A DNA stretch of 64,000 bases from CAYSWV01 sp964434865 (lineage in GTDB: Bacteria; Cyanobacteriota; Cyanobacteriia; Thermostichales; Thermostichaceae): positions 1 through 64,000 of the forward strand of contig CAYSWV010000007.1 of the NCBI GenBank assembly GCA_964434865.1, given 5' to 3'. The notes beneath the pieces were generated by a model, which saw only the letters and a list, made by a program, of their open reading frames with translations, did not search any database and was not told where the DNA came from. The position numbers were made by a program, and so were the translations under genes. Positions 35,813-44,940 of this stretch are shown piece after piece. Numbering within the stretch: position 1 is the first letter of the stretch; every line of letters starts with the position of its first letter.

Positions 35813-36245
35813 TCACCGTATTAATGATTCGCCTAGGCTCAACACTGTGATTCAATTTAATGACCCCCTGATCTGGCGTACAGATCTCATGCAGTGGGAT
35901 GTGTCTGAACTCAGGCTTGGTTCGATAAGTACGAGTCGCTGCTTGAACTCGTTCAACAAAATGTTCAGCTGCCACAACATCAGCAGAGATCACATCTTGA
36001 GGTAAGACGGGTCGCCCTGCCTGAACAATTTCGGCATAGGTAGTCGCATAGAGTAACCGATAGGATGTTGGTCGAACACCCTGGGCTAAGGAATCTAGAT
36101 CAGCTGCTGGCACAGGTTCAGCAACTAGAACTTCATCTAAGCGACCTTCATCATTCCGTTGAAAGCAAGTGGCAACACCAATAACAACATATTCCAACCC
36201 CTGGACTTCAGTAGCACTCAAGTGAATTTGAGTAGATTCAGTCAT
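35754..36245 (-). CDS. Conserved cyanobacterial protein of unknown function
   Basis: 163 residues. LSATEVQGLEYVVIGVATCFQRNDEG followed by PVPAADLDSL and PTSYRLLY recalls a family of unannotated cyanobacterial proteins. It is probably soluble: no signal peptide or membrane helix. Its 3' end overlaps the next gene by up to 59 bp. Confidence 0.65.
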   Translation of the reverse strand: MTESTQIHLSATEVQGLEYVVIGVATCFQRNDEGRLDEVLVAEPVPAADLDSLAQGVRPTSYRLLYATTYAEIVQAGRPVLPQDVISADVVAAEHFVERVQAATRTYRTKPEFRHIPLHEICTPDQGVIKLNHSVEPRRIINTVIEVSDADNIKQHAHTHQEL

Positions 36246-36539
36246 GACTCTCTCCCGTTTGATATGAAGTTAAGCCTCAAACCTTAACCTTAGAACAGGT
36301 TCTACGGTACAGCCCTGAGATCCCTAACATACCTCTTAATCACTAGAGTCCTGGCAAACGTTGGATTTATTTTGTTGTAGCGTGAATTATACGTAAGATA
36401 AAGGCGTTAGGCTAGTCTTAAATCCTCAAATTTCATCGATTCTGATCCCAATGATGCTACTATTATTATTAGATATGGACCTGGTATGTGATCTGGAGTG
36501 ACTGGAGTTGTTTGAATAGATGGCTTTTTAATACAGATC

Positions 36540-37469
36540 TTAGTTAGCTTCTGATCCTAAAATATGAGCCGTTCGAGGTTCAAGATTCAAAAACACGGTT
36601 GCATCTCCTTCAACTCGAATAACCTGCAACGGTGATCCGGAGTTAGTCGTATCGGCTAAACGGATCCGTTCTAAGAGACGCTCATAAAAGAGCAAATCAG
36701 ACAGTTGAGCATTGGTAGCCGCGGCTTGACCTTGAAGTTCAATAGCAATTTGATCGGCATCAGCTGCAATTAAAACTCGTTCGGTTTCTTTTTCCTGGAT
36801 CTCAGCCCGAACGGCAGCTGTTTGAGCTGTAATAGAGGCGACTTGTTTTTCCTCAATTGATGACTTCAGCCCTGGGGGAAAGGTGGGAGTCCCCAAAAAG
36901 ACACCCTCGACTAGGATCATCTGGGTCGCTTGGTCAGCAACGATGGCCGTTGGCATTTCTTGATTAATCAGATCTTCGGCTTGTTGTTGGATTTCAACCC
37001 GAGGGTCTTGTTGGTAAAATTGCTCAGAGTCAAATTGGGCTGAGATATCACGAATCTTGGAGCGAACAACGGGGATCACTACAGTATCAATGTAATTTTC
37101 TCCAATTTCAGCATGTAAGTCATCAAGGGTTAGATCATTGGGTCGATACGTTACATAAACATCAATTGAAAATGCTTGGCCATCGGCTGAATTGACAGAG
37201 ATAGCATTGCTGATTCCCCCTTCAGACTTAAACTCTAAGACTTGAGTCCGCATATTGTAGGAAATAGGCCGCTCTACAATTGGCATGATCAAGCTAACAC
37301 CTGGTTGTTCAATTCTATCTTTTTGGAGGCCTCTAAATGAGTTGAATACAACTGTGGCTTCTCCAGGCTCGGTCACATACAAAAACGGCTTGGTTGTGAT
37401 TGTAAAGGCTAAAAAACCAATGACAGCCATAGGAATCCCGACTTTACGGACATCTATCGATTGTTCCAT
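36540..37469 (-). CDS. SPFH/Band 7 prohibitin-like membrane protein
   Basis: 309 residues. A single N-terminal membrane helix (~10-30) precedes an SPFH domain (~30-200: VTEPGEATVVFNSFRG ... GVSLIMPIVERPISYNMRTQVLEF) and a helical, Glu/Ala-rich coiled coil (~205-260). Prohibitin-type proteins assemble into large rings on the membrane and affect protein quality control and membrane microdomains. Three tandem 19-bp repeats lie upstream of its start. Confidence 0.9.
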   Translation of the reverse strand: MEQSIDVRKVGIPMAVIGFLAFTITTKPFLYVTEPGEATVVFNSFRGLQKDRIEQPGVSLIMPIVERPISYNMRTQVLEFKSEGGISNAISVNSADGQAFSIDVYVTYRPNDLTLDDLHAEIGENYIDTVVIPVVRSKIRDISAQFDSEQFYQQDPRVEIQQQAEDLINQEMPTAIVADQATQMILVEGVFLGTPTFPPGLKSSIEEKQVASITAQTAAVRAEIQEKETERVLIAADADQIAIELQGQAAATNAQLSDLLFYERLLERIRLADTTNSGSPLQVIRVEGDATVFLNLEPRTAHILGSEAN

Positions 37470-37525
37470 CTTGAGATCCTCCTAGAGGCTGCACTCTGCA
37501 CCTACACTATACAGTCCAACTTCCT

Positions 37526-37582
37526 GAACGTAAAATGTTAGATTGAACGTAAAGTGTTAGATTGAACGTAAAGTGTCAGATA
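37526..37582. repeat. Three tandem copies of a 19-bp word
   Basis: GAACGTAAAATGTTAGATT (37526-37544), GAACGTAAAGTGTTAGATT (37545-37563) and GAACGTAAAGTGTCAGATA (37564-37582). Located 57-113 bp upstream of the SPFH gene start, so within its likely promoter region. Confidence 0.85.
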
Positions 37583-37600
37583 GGTGTAGCTAATCGACTT

Positions 37601-38608
37601 TTAGTTGAGGTAAGGCATGGGATTAACAGGTTGCCCGCCATGAGGCCGAATTTCAAAGTGAAGATGAGGGCCAGTGCTCCAGCCAGTACTCCCCCGACTC
37701 ATAATCGTTTGGCCTTGCTGAACCCACTCACCGTGTTGCACATAGATCCGATTACCATGAGCATATCGGGTTAAAGTACCGTCTTGGTGGCGAATATCAA
37801 CTCGGTTACCATAACCACCTCGGCTATACCCTGAGAATGTGACAGTCCCCTCCTTAACTGCGACTATAGGTGATCCCATAGGACCAGCAATATCAATCCC
37901 TGCATGAAAACGGCCTCGCCGCCAGCCATACCCTGAACTGACTTGACCGGTTACTGGCCAGACAAAGGCTGCTTGTGATCGGGGAGCTGGAGGTGGAGTT
38001 GGTTGAACCTTGAGTGGGGGCAACGTCAGTAAAGGGATAGGACGGAGCGATAATGATAGTTGAGTGTCGTTAGAAGCATTAGGATGGTCAGCTGTCTGTG
38101 GATGTTTGTCGATGATTGTAGTCGAAAACTGAGAGGAGGAGGATTCTCGCGAAAATTCGAGATCGAGGCCAGGTGAAGGTGAGCTTGAGGGCTTAGGTGA
38201 TGATGACGTAGGGTCGAAAAATCGATAGATTGACGATTTAGATCCCCCAATAGCTAAAGGCTCAGCTGGTTGGGATCCTCGATCCTGCTGATAGTTGGGC
38301 TGCGGTAGGTGAATTTCTGAAGATGAGGCAATCTCAGCTAACTTGGGAGAAGGCTCAGGTCCTAACAGTCCTATTAGACCCACTAAAAGAGTTAATGCGG
38401 TAACCCGCTTAGGGGAGTGAATGGAGGTTGGCTTAGGGACCTGACTGGTACTGGAGATTGCTGTTAAAGGGAGCTGATCTTGAGTTGGGTTACAGTTTTT
38501 GAGGGGGTGTTGTGTGGTAACGCCAAGATTGATAGCCTGATCATTAACAGCGGGCTTGGGGTTCTGTGAGCCGTGCTTTTTCCCCCTCATCCTGTCCAAC
38601 TGATTCAA
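37601..38608 (-). CDS. M23 family zinc metallopeptidase
   Basis: 335 residues. The C-terminal 121 residues form a LytM/M23 peptidase: VSSGYGWRRG, His235-x3-Asp239 in FHAGIDIAG, and His315/His317 in GPHLHFEI, all zinc ligands or catalytic residues present. The N-terminal ~215 residues hold one hydrophobic segment (VTALTLLVGLIGLLG, ~70-85) and long Ser/Pro-rich low-complexity sequence, so the enzyme is probably membrane-anchored and reaches peptidoglycan on a flexible stalk. No LysM domain. Likely cuts peptidoglycan cross-links or activates other hydrolases. Confidence 0.93.
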   Translation of the reverse strand: MNQLDRMRGKKHGSQNPKPAVNDQAINLGVTTQHPLKNCNPTQDQLPLTAISSTSQVPKPTSIHSPKRVTALTLLVGLIGLLGPEPSPKLAEIASSSEIHLPQPNYQQDRGSQPAEPLAIGGSKSSIYRFFDPTSSSPKPSSSPSPGLDLEFSRESSSSQFSTTIIDKHPQTADHPNASNDTQLSLSLRPIPLLTLPPLKVQPTPPPAPRSQAAFVWPVTGQVSSGYGWRRGRFHAGIDIAGPMGSPIVAVKEGTVTFSGYSRGGYGNRVDIRHQDGTLTRYAHGNRIYVQHGEWVQQGQTIMSRGSTGWSTGPHLHFEIRPHGGQPVNPMPYLN

Positions 38609-38739
38609 GTGAATCTCCTTATTGACATAACAAAGTTGGCCCAGTCAGACTGGACTTGATGTAACAGACCTAAGCAGCCACTTGCTAGCTCAAGCTCACG
38701 ATAGGCTATCGTAGTTGCTCAAGCTAAACAAATGACCTA

Positions 38740-38783
38740 GCGTACAACTTTACTGACAATGGCGTACAACTTTGTTGATGATA
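38740..38783. repeat. Two tandem copies of a 22-bp word
   Basis: 38740-38761 and 38762-38783 share GCGTACAACTTT and then TGA-AATG/TGATGATA-like ends with a few mismatches. In the 279-bp spacer upstream of the M23 gene, where nothing else was recognised. Confidence 0.65.
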
Positions 38784-38887
38784 GTCGAGTAGAGTAATGT
38801 GCTCTTTAGCCCCTAGATCTGACTCTGTCTGTAGCTCAGTCAGGGTTAATCAACTTAGCATCAGGTTAGTTAGGGTAGCTGTTGGCT

Positions 38888-41425
38888 CTATTTGTCAGTT
38901 AATAGGGCAGTAGGAGTAGAGTCTTTGGGAAAACCTTCTTGACCTGACCATGTGGGTTGATCAGACGTGGTTTCAATAACTTGGGTTGGTTTAGGGTAGG
39001 GAATCCGTTCATGATTGGATTGTCGCCAAACTTCAATAAAAGCTTCTGCAACAATGTCTAGCTCATCCCAATCTAAGCCACTATCAACGAGCTGATGATC
39101 ATCCCATCTGGCTTTAAAAATCCGTTTGATAGTATCTTTAGCTTGATCAACAACTTCATGATCAAAGCCTTCAGCAGTGGTCATACTTCTCAGGGCTGCT
39201 TCACAAGCGTCAGCGAGCATCACCACACCGGTTTCTCGAGTTTGGGGAATCGGCCCATCATAGCGAAAGGCAGACTCCGGTACGGATTGGCCATGAGCCT
39301 GCTCTTGAGCCTTATGGTAAAAATAGGCTATGCGAATGGTACCTTGATGCTCAGGAATGAATGCACGGATTGCAGTAGGGAGTTGATATTGTCGGGCTAA
39401 CTTTAACCCATCACTGATGTGGGCTTTGATGATCTGGGCACTGCGGTAGGGATCGTTTAAAGCATCGTGAGGGTTAGCGCCACCCATTTGATTTTCAATA
39501 AAATACTCAGCATGCACCATTTTGCCAATGTCATGATACAAGGTCCCCGTACGAACAAGTTCAACATTCAAATTGAGCCGTTGTGAAGCTCGTTCTGCTA
39601 GGGTTGCAACAAATAGGGTATGTTGAAAGGATCCAGGCGCTTCAGTTGCCATTCGGCGCAGTAAAGGACGATTGGGGTTTGCCAGTTCTAGCAGTCTTAC
39701 CGGTGTAACAAGATCAAACAACCGTTCTAAGTAAGGACTAGCCCCCAACGCGATGATGCTCCAACCCAATCCTGTACCTCCGGCAAGAGCAATAGCCCCC
39801 AAGTTAACACCTGAGCCCGTGGCTAGGCTCAAACCACCCTGAACCAGTACTTGAGTTAGGGCAGCGCCCCCACCTAACAAGGCAAGTTCCTCACGAGATC
39901 GCAACCGGCGGGCCCCAATGCAGGTCACTATACTACCGATCACCAAAGGCACCCAAGTTGTCACGGTAATGGGAGCAACAAAGGGTAGCAGTAAGGCTGT
40001 ACCTGTAACCACAGCCAACCCCACTCCAGTGCCATAAAAGCTACTGAGCAATAGTCCTACAGCTGGAAGGGACGAAAATTGAACACCAAAGGCTGAAGCT
40101 AGAGCTGGAACCGTAAGGACTAGTAGAAGGATCAGTAAACGATCCCAGTTCCGAATATCTGGATTTAATTGCCTCTGTCCATAGAGAAAAAGAATAATGG
40201 TCAAATTCATTAAGCCAGCTACACCTACCAAGCCCCAGATATTGATTCGTCGTTGAGTTAAATTGTAGTGATCTAAGATTAAAAAGGCTTTGGGGCTAAT
40301 TTCTTGACCCGAACGAACAATAATTTGCCCTTCTGAAACTGGAATAACCACTGTTTCAACTTTAGCGACTTCAGCTTCAATTTGAGCTTTAGTCCGGACA
40401 CTATCAGGCTCAAGATTAGGTTCAAGTGCCTGATTGATCAATTGAATGACTGAAGTTTCTAGATCAGTGTCAGGTTGAAAATCAAGAGTCGTTAACTCCA
40501 GGCCATCGAGTTGAGCTTGAATACCCTGAAGCCGTACAGCAATGGGTAAGCCAGGAGCAATACCAATAGCTTGCAATCGATGTAAGGCCAAAATACTGGC
40601 AGATTGTGCCTGTAACCATTCTTGATCAGTTAAATTTAAGAGAGCAGGTGAAATAGGAGAGGGTAATGCTTCAAGCTCAGTTAAACTTTGCTGATAAGCC
40701 TGGCGGGCCTCTTGAATTTGACGAACTAATATCAAGTAGGGTTCAGGAGGCAACGGATTCGGTGTATCCTCAGGTGCAGTATCTAGGTTTGTTTGCCAAA
40801 TCTGAATGAGCTCTTGAGTCGCTCGGGCTGGAATAGAGGAGGTAAAGGTCAGCTGATTAAAGGTAAGCTGATCGGATGATTGTTGGACAGTGGTCCGGAT
40901 CTTGTCTTGAAGAGCGACCCAGTCTGAATCTGAGAGCTGACGTAAATACAGTTGTGAAGTCAGGGATAGTTGTTGAATAGCAATAAAGGGAACGGGACTG
41001 GCAAATTGACGCACTTGATCTACTTGATCAAATAATGATTGTAACTTGCGTTGCATTTGCTCATTTGCGTCTGGATTGACCTTCAAAGCTGTAGGGGCTT
41101 GAGAGCGAACGTCATCCTGCTTAGCTTGGGTGGCTTCTGGATCTTCAATTACAGCTGATCGAGGGGCATACAAAGTTCGGGGGGCTTTACTGCCAATATC
41201 CAGTTGAGGCTCGTTATAGTAGCGGCTGCCATGAAGGGCAGTTAAGGAGACTACAGCTACAAAGTAGAGCGTTAATCGACCTGTTTGGCCTCGCCAAGTA
41301 TTTGTACAGGATTTAGGCTTTCTCTTATTAGCTAGGAGTGAGCTAGCTGTATCTCTGATTAAGCGAGATCCAAATCGATTGTCCTGTGGATCAAGCCCTT
41401 GAATCATGAACTTAAGGATATGCAT
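38888..41425 (-). CDS. PgpH-type 7TM-HD domain phosphodiesterase (c-di-AMP)
   Basis: 845 residues. One membrane helix near residue 55, then a ~330-residue extracytoplasmic 7TMR-HDED region with several VRSGQEIS-like motifs, seven membrane helices at ~395-590, and a cytoplasmic HD domain with FQHTLFVATLAERA and the HDIGK motif near residue 632, followed by the conserved EHQGT. Characterised PgpH proteins hydrolyse cyclic di-AMP to pApA and so affect potassium and osmotic homeostasis; the same activity is inferred here from the architecture. Transcribed alone. Confidence 0.92.
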   Translation of the reverse strand: MHILKFMIQGLDPQDNRFGSRLIRDTASSLLANKRKPKSCTNTWRGQTGRLTLYFVAVVSLTALHGSRYYNEPQLDIGSKAPRTLYAPRSAVIEDPEATQAKQDDVRSQAPTALKVNPDANEQMQRKLQSLFDQVDQVRQFASPVPFIAIQQLSLTSQLYLRQLSDSDWVALQDKIRTTVQQSSDQLTFNQLTFTSSIPARATQELIQIWQTNLDTAPEDTPNPLPPEPYLILVRQIQEARQAYQQSLTELEALPSPISPALLNLTDQEWLQAQSASILALHRLQAIGIAPGLPIAVRLQGIQAQLDGLELTTLDFQPDTDLETSVIQLINQALEPNLEPDSVRTKAQIEAEVAKVETVVIPVSEGQIIVRSGQEISPKAFLILDHYNLTQRRINIWGLVGVAGLMNLTIILFLYGQRQLNPDIRNWDRLLILLLVLTVPALASAFGVQFSSLPAVGLLLSSFYGTGVGLAVVTGTALLLPFVAPITVTTWVPLVIGSIVTCIGARRLRSREELALLGGGAALTQVLVQGGLSLATGSGVNLGAIALAGGTGLGWSIIALGASPYLERLFDLVTPVRLLELANPNRPLLRRMATEAPGSFQHTLFVATLAERASQRLNLNVELVRTGTLYHDIGKMVHAEYFIENQMGGANPHDALNDPYRSAQIIKAHISDGLKLARQYQLPTAIRAFIPEHQGTIRIAYFYHKAQEQAHGQSVPESAFRYDGPIPQTRETGVVMLADACEAALRSMTTAEGFDHEVVDQAKDTIKRIFKARWDDHQLVDSGLDWDELDIVAEAFIEVWRQSNHERIPYPKPTQVIETTSDQPTWSGQEGFPKDSTPTALLTDK

Positions 41426-41573
41426 GGAGTATCACCCTAGCTTTTCACTGCGGCTGAGTCAGCCTTTAACTGTCAGATCAGATTCATCACACTCATCGTT
41501 ACCCATATCCTCACCCTACCCTACGTTAAAGCCTGACCTCAAACAAGACAACTCTTGCCAGAGAAAATCTTAG

Positions 41574-41596
41574 CGATCGATCACAATTATCGATCG
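41574..41596. promoter_or_regulatory. Perfect 8-bp inverted repeat between two minus-strand genes
   Basis: CGATCGAT (41574-41581), 7-base loop, ATCGATCG (41589-41596). Just past the stop of the adenosine-deaminase-like gene and ~150 bp upstream of the pgpH-like gene. It could be a terminator hairpin without U-tract or a binding site. Confidence 0.35.
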
Positions 41597-41623
41597 GGCT
41601 TGTCGATAGGCTCAAGGTTAGGT

Positions 41624-42646
41624 TTATCGAATCGGCGTTAGGGCTTGCAACCCTGAGAGTAGAGAGGCTGGACGTTGTCGATAGGGCCAAGCAAAAGCAT
41701 GACGAAAGGCTGCATCTTGACAGGCTTGGAGTTGTTCAAAGTTGATGATATCTAAAGTCAGTAAATTTTCGTATTCAAAAGGCAACCTCACATTATGTAA
41801 GCCTGCATTGTCAGTACAAATTGCGATGTCAACACCTGCCTCAAAGCATCGAGTAAACACAGTTCGGAGAGGTTCTAAACTGCTTAGAGTCCCTGTCTTA
41901 ACGTAAGTGGTGGGACAAACTTCCAAACATTGACCTCGTTCGGCTAGCTCAGGTAGGAGTTCAGGGTAGTGTAGCGGAATTTGAATGCCATGACCCAGTC
42001 GGGAAATATAGGGTAGTAGCTCAGGATAACATCCATCTAATGTTTCATAAAGATGGGCTGTCGTTTTTAAGCCTCGAGCCAACGCATAGCGAAAGAGATC
42101 AATCCAGTCTTCTAAGCGCTCTTTGTAATACTTGTCACTCCCTGCTAGATCAATACCACTCACATAATCTGAAGTTGCAGCTGCCTCTACAATAACTCGA
42201 TTAACAGAGGTCGGTAGCTTAGCGTGCATACACAAGATTTGAGTCGTCACAATGGGGTAATCAGTTTGGCTCATGGCCTGGCCCACCGTTTCGATCACCT
42301 CATACATTTGCCGCAGCCGATCAGAGTCTGACAGAGTTGGATCAGTGCGGAGATAAGGTGTGTAGCGAATCTCTAGGTAGGCTAAGTCCTCAAAGATGTA
42401 GGCCCCTCTCAGTAATCGAAAAATGAAGTAGGGCAGCGAGTCAATAGTTTGAACACTTTCCACCAGCGTATGGAGTTCGAGATACTCTTCTAGTGTGTTT
42501 CGAGGTCGAGTGTAGAAGGTTTCAAATTCGGGATAGGTGGGGTAGTCCGTGGCCAGAGGTAAGTGTTGTCGATGGAGATAGCGCCATAGGATCCGGGGTA
42601 CAACAGATCCACCAAGATGACGGTGTAGCTCGGCGTGAAGTGCCAT
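41624..42646 (-). CDS. Adenosine-deaminase family amidohydrolase
   Basis: 340 residues from ATG 42646 (MALHAELHRHLGGS), preceded by GGAGGG; an ORF start 12 codons upstream is not supported. HRHLGGS supplies two metal ligands of the TIM-barrel deaminase fold, GHGIQI the third region, and LEVCPTTYVKTG the substrate-side loop. The usual SLNTDDP/STDDP motif reads CTDNAGLHN, so the second Asp is replaced by Asn while the metal-binding Asp is kept. This suggests a subgroup with an altered substrate; adenosine or another aminopurine is likely but not proven. Confidence 0.85.
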   Translation of the reverse strand: MALHAELHRHLGGSVVPRILWRYLHRQHLPLATDYPTYPEFETFYTRPRNTLEEYLELHTLVESVQTIDSLPYFIFRLLRGAYIFEDLAYLEIRYTPYLRTDPTLSDSDRLRQMYEVIETVGQAMSQTDYPIVTTQILCMHAKLPTSVNRVIVEAAATSDYVSGIDLAGSDKYYKERLEDWIDLFRYALARGLKTTAHLYETLDGCYPELLPYISRLGHGIQIPLHYPELLPELAERGQCLEVCPTTYVKTGTLSSLEPLRTVFTRCFEAGVDIAICTDNAGLHNVRLPFEYENLLTLDIINFEQLQACQDAAFRHAFAWPYRQRPASLLSGLQALTPIR

Positions 42647-42854
42647 AGACCCTCCCAGAATCCTAGTTGCCAGCTTATACACAATTCAACAACTTGCTAC
42701 CTTAGACTGACCCAGAGGAGCTAGTGCTCAACTGGGGTTAACTAGTACAAGTGACCCTGCTCAGGCCTTACCATTAGAACCTTCAGAACTAGCGCTCCAG
42801 CCTTAGCTCATTAAAGACTAGCTCCTCATGATCTAATGTATCAAACTCATTCCC

Positions 42855-42977
42855 TTAATGGGCTGATCCGTTGCCATGGTAGCTATCTGTGTCGTAAAAA
42901 CCGTTTCGAGTGCCAAAATAAAAGGCGCCTAGAGAAACAGCCACAGTAACGGCCAGAAGGATGTACTTAAATACCAT
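42855..42977 (-). CDS. 40-residue single-helix membrane protein
   Basis: ATG at 42977 after a strong GAGGAGATC ribosome-binding site; TAA at 42855-42857. Residues 4-22 are one hydrophobic helix (KYILLAVTVAVSLGAFYFG), followed by a short polar tail ending YHGNGSAH. Size and layout match the low-molecular-weight thylakoid proteins of photosystems or NDH-1, but I cannot match it to a named subunit. It sits between adenosine-deaminase-like and mpg genes; its start is 35 bp from the divergent mpg start. Confidence 0.65.
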   Translation of the reverse strand: MVFKYILLAVTVAVSLGAFYFGTRNGFYDTDSYHGNGSAH

Positions 42978-43012
42978 GGTAGATCTCCTCAGATGTTGAC
43001 ACCAATCTTATT

Positions 43013-43618
43013 ATGACAGATCAAATAGCTGGACCTTTTGTGAATGCTCAGTGGTTGAGTCAACCTTCTCCTGTAGTGGCCCCAGCCTTATTAGGGTGCT
43101 GGCTTGTTCGGCGTAGTCTAGAGGGTGATTGCTACCGAGGTCTCATTGTTGAGACAGAAGCCTATGCTCCTGGTGATCCAGCTTGTCATGCCTATCGGCG
43201 CAAAACACTACGAAATGCGGCTATGTTTGGTCCTGCTGGGCATCTCTACGTCTACTTAATCTATGGTATGTACTATTGTCTTAACATTGTGACAGACCAA
43301 CCTAATGTTGGCAGTGCGGTTCTAATCCGAGCGTTAGCCTTAGAGACCCTACCTGATTGGGTTCCAGAGCGAAAACGGCAAAAGCCTCATCGAGTAGCCG
43401 CTGGCCCCGGATTACTGTGTCAAGCTCTTCAGATTGATCGCAACCATAATGGCTTACCTTTAGATCCCACTCAAGATTCACCCCTTTGGCTAGAACCAGC
43501 TACCGAGACCCTGAACCCTGCTGATGTTGTCCAAACCACTCGAATTGGGATCTCCCAAGGGGCTGATATTCCTTGGCGCTGGTACATTGCAGATCATCCA
43601 GCTGTTTCAAAGCGTTAA
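43013..43618 (+). CDS. 3-methyladenine DNA glycosylase (Mpg/AAG family)
   Basis: 201 residues, typical bacterial length. LLGCWLVRR, the catalytic Glu in IVETEAYAPGDPACHAYRRKT, RNAAMFGPAGHLYVYLIYGMYYCLN and the RVAAGPGLLCQAL segment are all family motifs. It excises alkylated purines in base-excision repair. Only 3 bp separate its stop from the SpoIID-like gene, so the two are coupled. The ribosome-binding site is weak. Confidence 0.95.
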   Translation: MTDQIAGPFVNAQWLSQPSPVVAPALLGCWLVRRSLEGDCYRGLIVETEAYAPGDPACHAYRRKTLRNAAMFGPAGHLYVYLIYGMYYCLNIVTDQPNVGSAVLIRALALETLPDWVPERKRQKPHRVAAGPGLLCQALQIDRNHNGLPLDPTQDSPLWLEPATETLNPADVVQTTRIGISQGADIPWRWYIADHPAVSKR

Positions 43619-43621
43619 TGT

Positions 43622-44773
43622 ATGCAACGTCGCCCATTTATCTTGGGACTACCCTTACTAATGGTCACTTCAGGATCGGCCTGGGCAAGTTCACGATCAT
43701 CACGTCGATATTTGCGGGTGCAGCTCTTTAGTCCATGGGCTTTCCAACACCTTCAGATTAGAGCGCCTTTTACCCTGGCCGGCGAGATTTTTCGAGCGGG
43801 AATCTGGCAGCTGCAAGCCCATCAAGGTCAGCTGTTCTTACGTGGAGGCGGTCAACCCCGGCGCTATCTTAGGCCAATTCTCTTAGAGCGGGCCACCAGC
43901 ATTCAGATTGAAGGTGTCGAACCCAGGCGCTACCGAGGTGTGATTCAAATAGGTGTCAAGGGAGCCGATCAGATCCAGCTGATCAATTGGATTGAACTAG
44001 AAGAGTATTTACTGAGCGTAGTGCCTAGTGAGATGCCTTTTGAATGGCCAGCCTCTGCTTTAGCGGCCCAAGCCATTGCTGCTCGAACCATAGCCTCCCC
44101 ATATCTAAGGTTGGCTGGGGGTGATATAACTGAGGACTGGGCAGCTGATCCCTACCTGCTTCAAGACTCAACAGCTGATCAGTTTTACGGTGGTATGACG
44201 TTTGAAACCCCTGAGACAACAGCCGCCGTGAGACAAACTCGCTCTCTAATTTTGGTCACAGGTTTAGAGCAACGCCCGATTGAAGCCCTGTACCATTCAA
44301 CCTGCGGGGGTCATACTAGTGCTAATCAAGTCATTTTTGCCCCTCCAGCCCAGCCCTATCTTCAGGGAGTCCAGTGCCAGTGGTGCCATCGATCTCCGTT
44401 TTATGGACCTCATGAGACCCACATTCCCATCAATACTTTAATTGAACTGTTTGGGAGTCCTTATCTTGAAGTCCTAGATCAAGATCCAGTTGGTCGGCCT
44501 ATTCAAGTTCAAGTGGGGGCCAAAGTGCTCACAGGCCAGGCGTTTTGGTTAGCCTTAGGTCAACACATGGGCTGGGGAGTTCTCCCTAGTAATCGTTATC
44601 AGATTCAAGCCCGTGATCAGGATGCAGACGGTTATACCGTACAATATCGAGGCGCTGGCCATGGGGTTGGTTTATGTCAATGGGGAGCTAAAGGCCTAGC
44701 AGAAGCAGGTCGTACGGAGTCTGATATCCTAAGCTATTACTACCCAGGCACCAAGATTATCCCATTAGTTTAA
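43622..44773 (+). CDS. SpoIID/LytB-domain protein
   Basis: 383 residues. A signal peptide lies at ~1-23 (FILGLPLLMVTSGSAWA). The SpoIID domain shows LEEYLLSVVPSEMPFEWPASALAAQAIAART with the catalytic-type Glu in PSEMP, HSTCGGHTS, and the terminal GAGHGVGLCQWGAKGLAEAG. Family members are periplasmic lytic transglycosylases that act on denuded glycan strands. Follows mpg by 3 bp. Confidence 0.93.
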   Translation: MQRRPFILGLPLLMVTSGSAWASSRSSRRYLRVQLFSPWAFQHLQIRAPFTLAGEIFRAGIWQLQAHQGQLFLRGGGQPRRYLRPILLERATSIQIEGVEPRRYRGVIQIGVKGADQIQLINWIELEEYLLSVVPSEMPFEWPASALAAQAIAARTIASPYLRLAGGDITEDWAADPYLLQDSTADQFYGGMTFETPETTAAVRQTRSLILVTGLEQRPIEALYHSTCGGHTSANQVIFAPPAQPYLQGVQCQWCHRSPFYGPHETHIPINTLIELFGSPYLEVLDQDPVGRPIQVQVGAKVLTGQAFWLALGQHMGWGVLPSNRYQIQARDQDADGYTVQYRGAGHGVGLCQWGAKGLAEAGRTESDILSYYYPGTKIIPLV

Positions 44774-44940
44774 CGGAATTTCACGAGCCTATGAGTCAAT
44801 TCAAGATGCTCTCAGTTATTCCCAGCAATAGTTCAGGAGAATCTACTTAAGCTCTAACACTGATCAAAGTTAATTGGTCACAATAGAGAGACATGGATAG
44901 AACAGCTCATCAGCATTATTTTGAAGTTTGAGGGATCCCA

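Noticed and set aside
38827..38860. tRNA gene (TGTAGCTCAGTCAGG resembles a D-arm)
   Set aside because: No acceptor stem, anticodon arm or T-arm with GTTC-AA pattern follows; it lies in a spacer with no cloverleaf.
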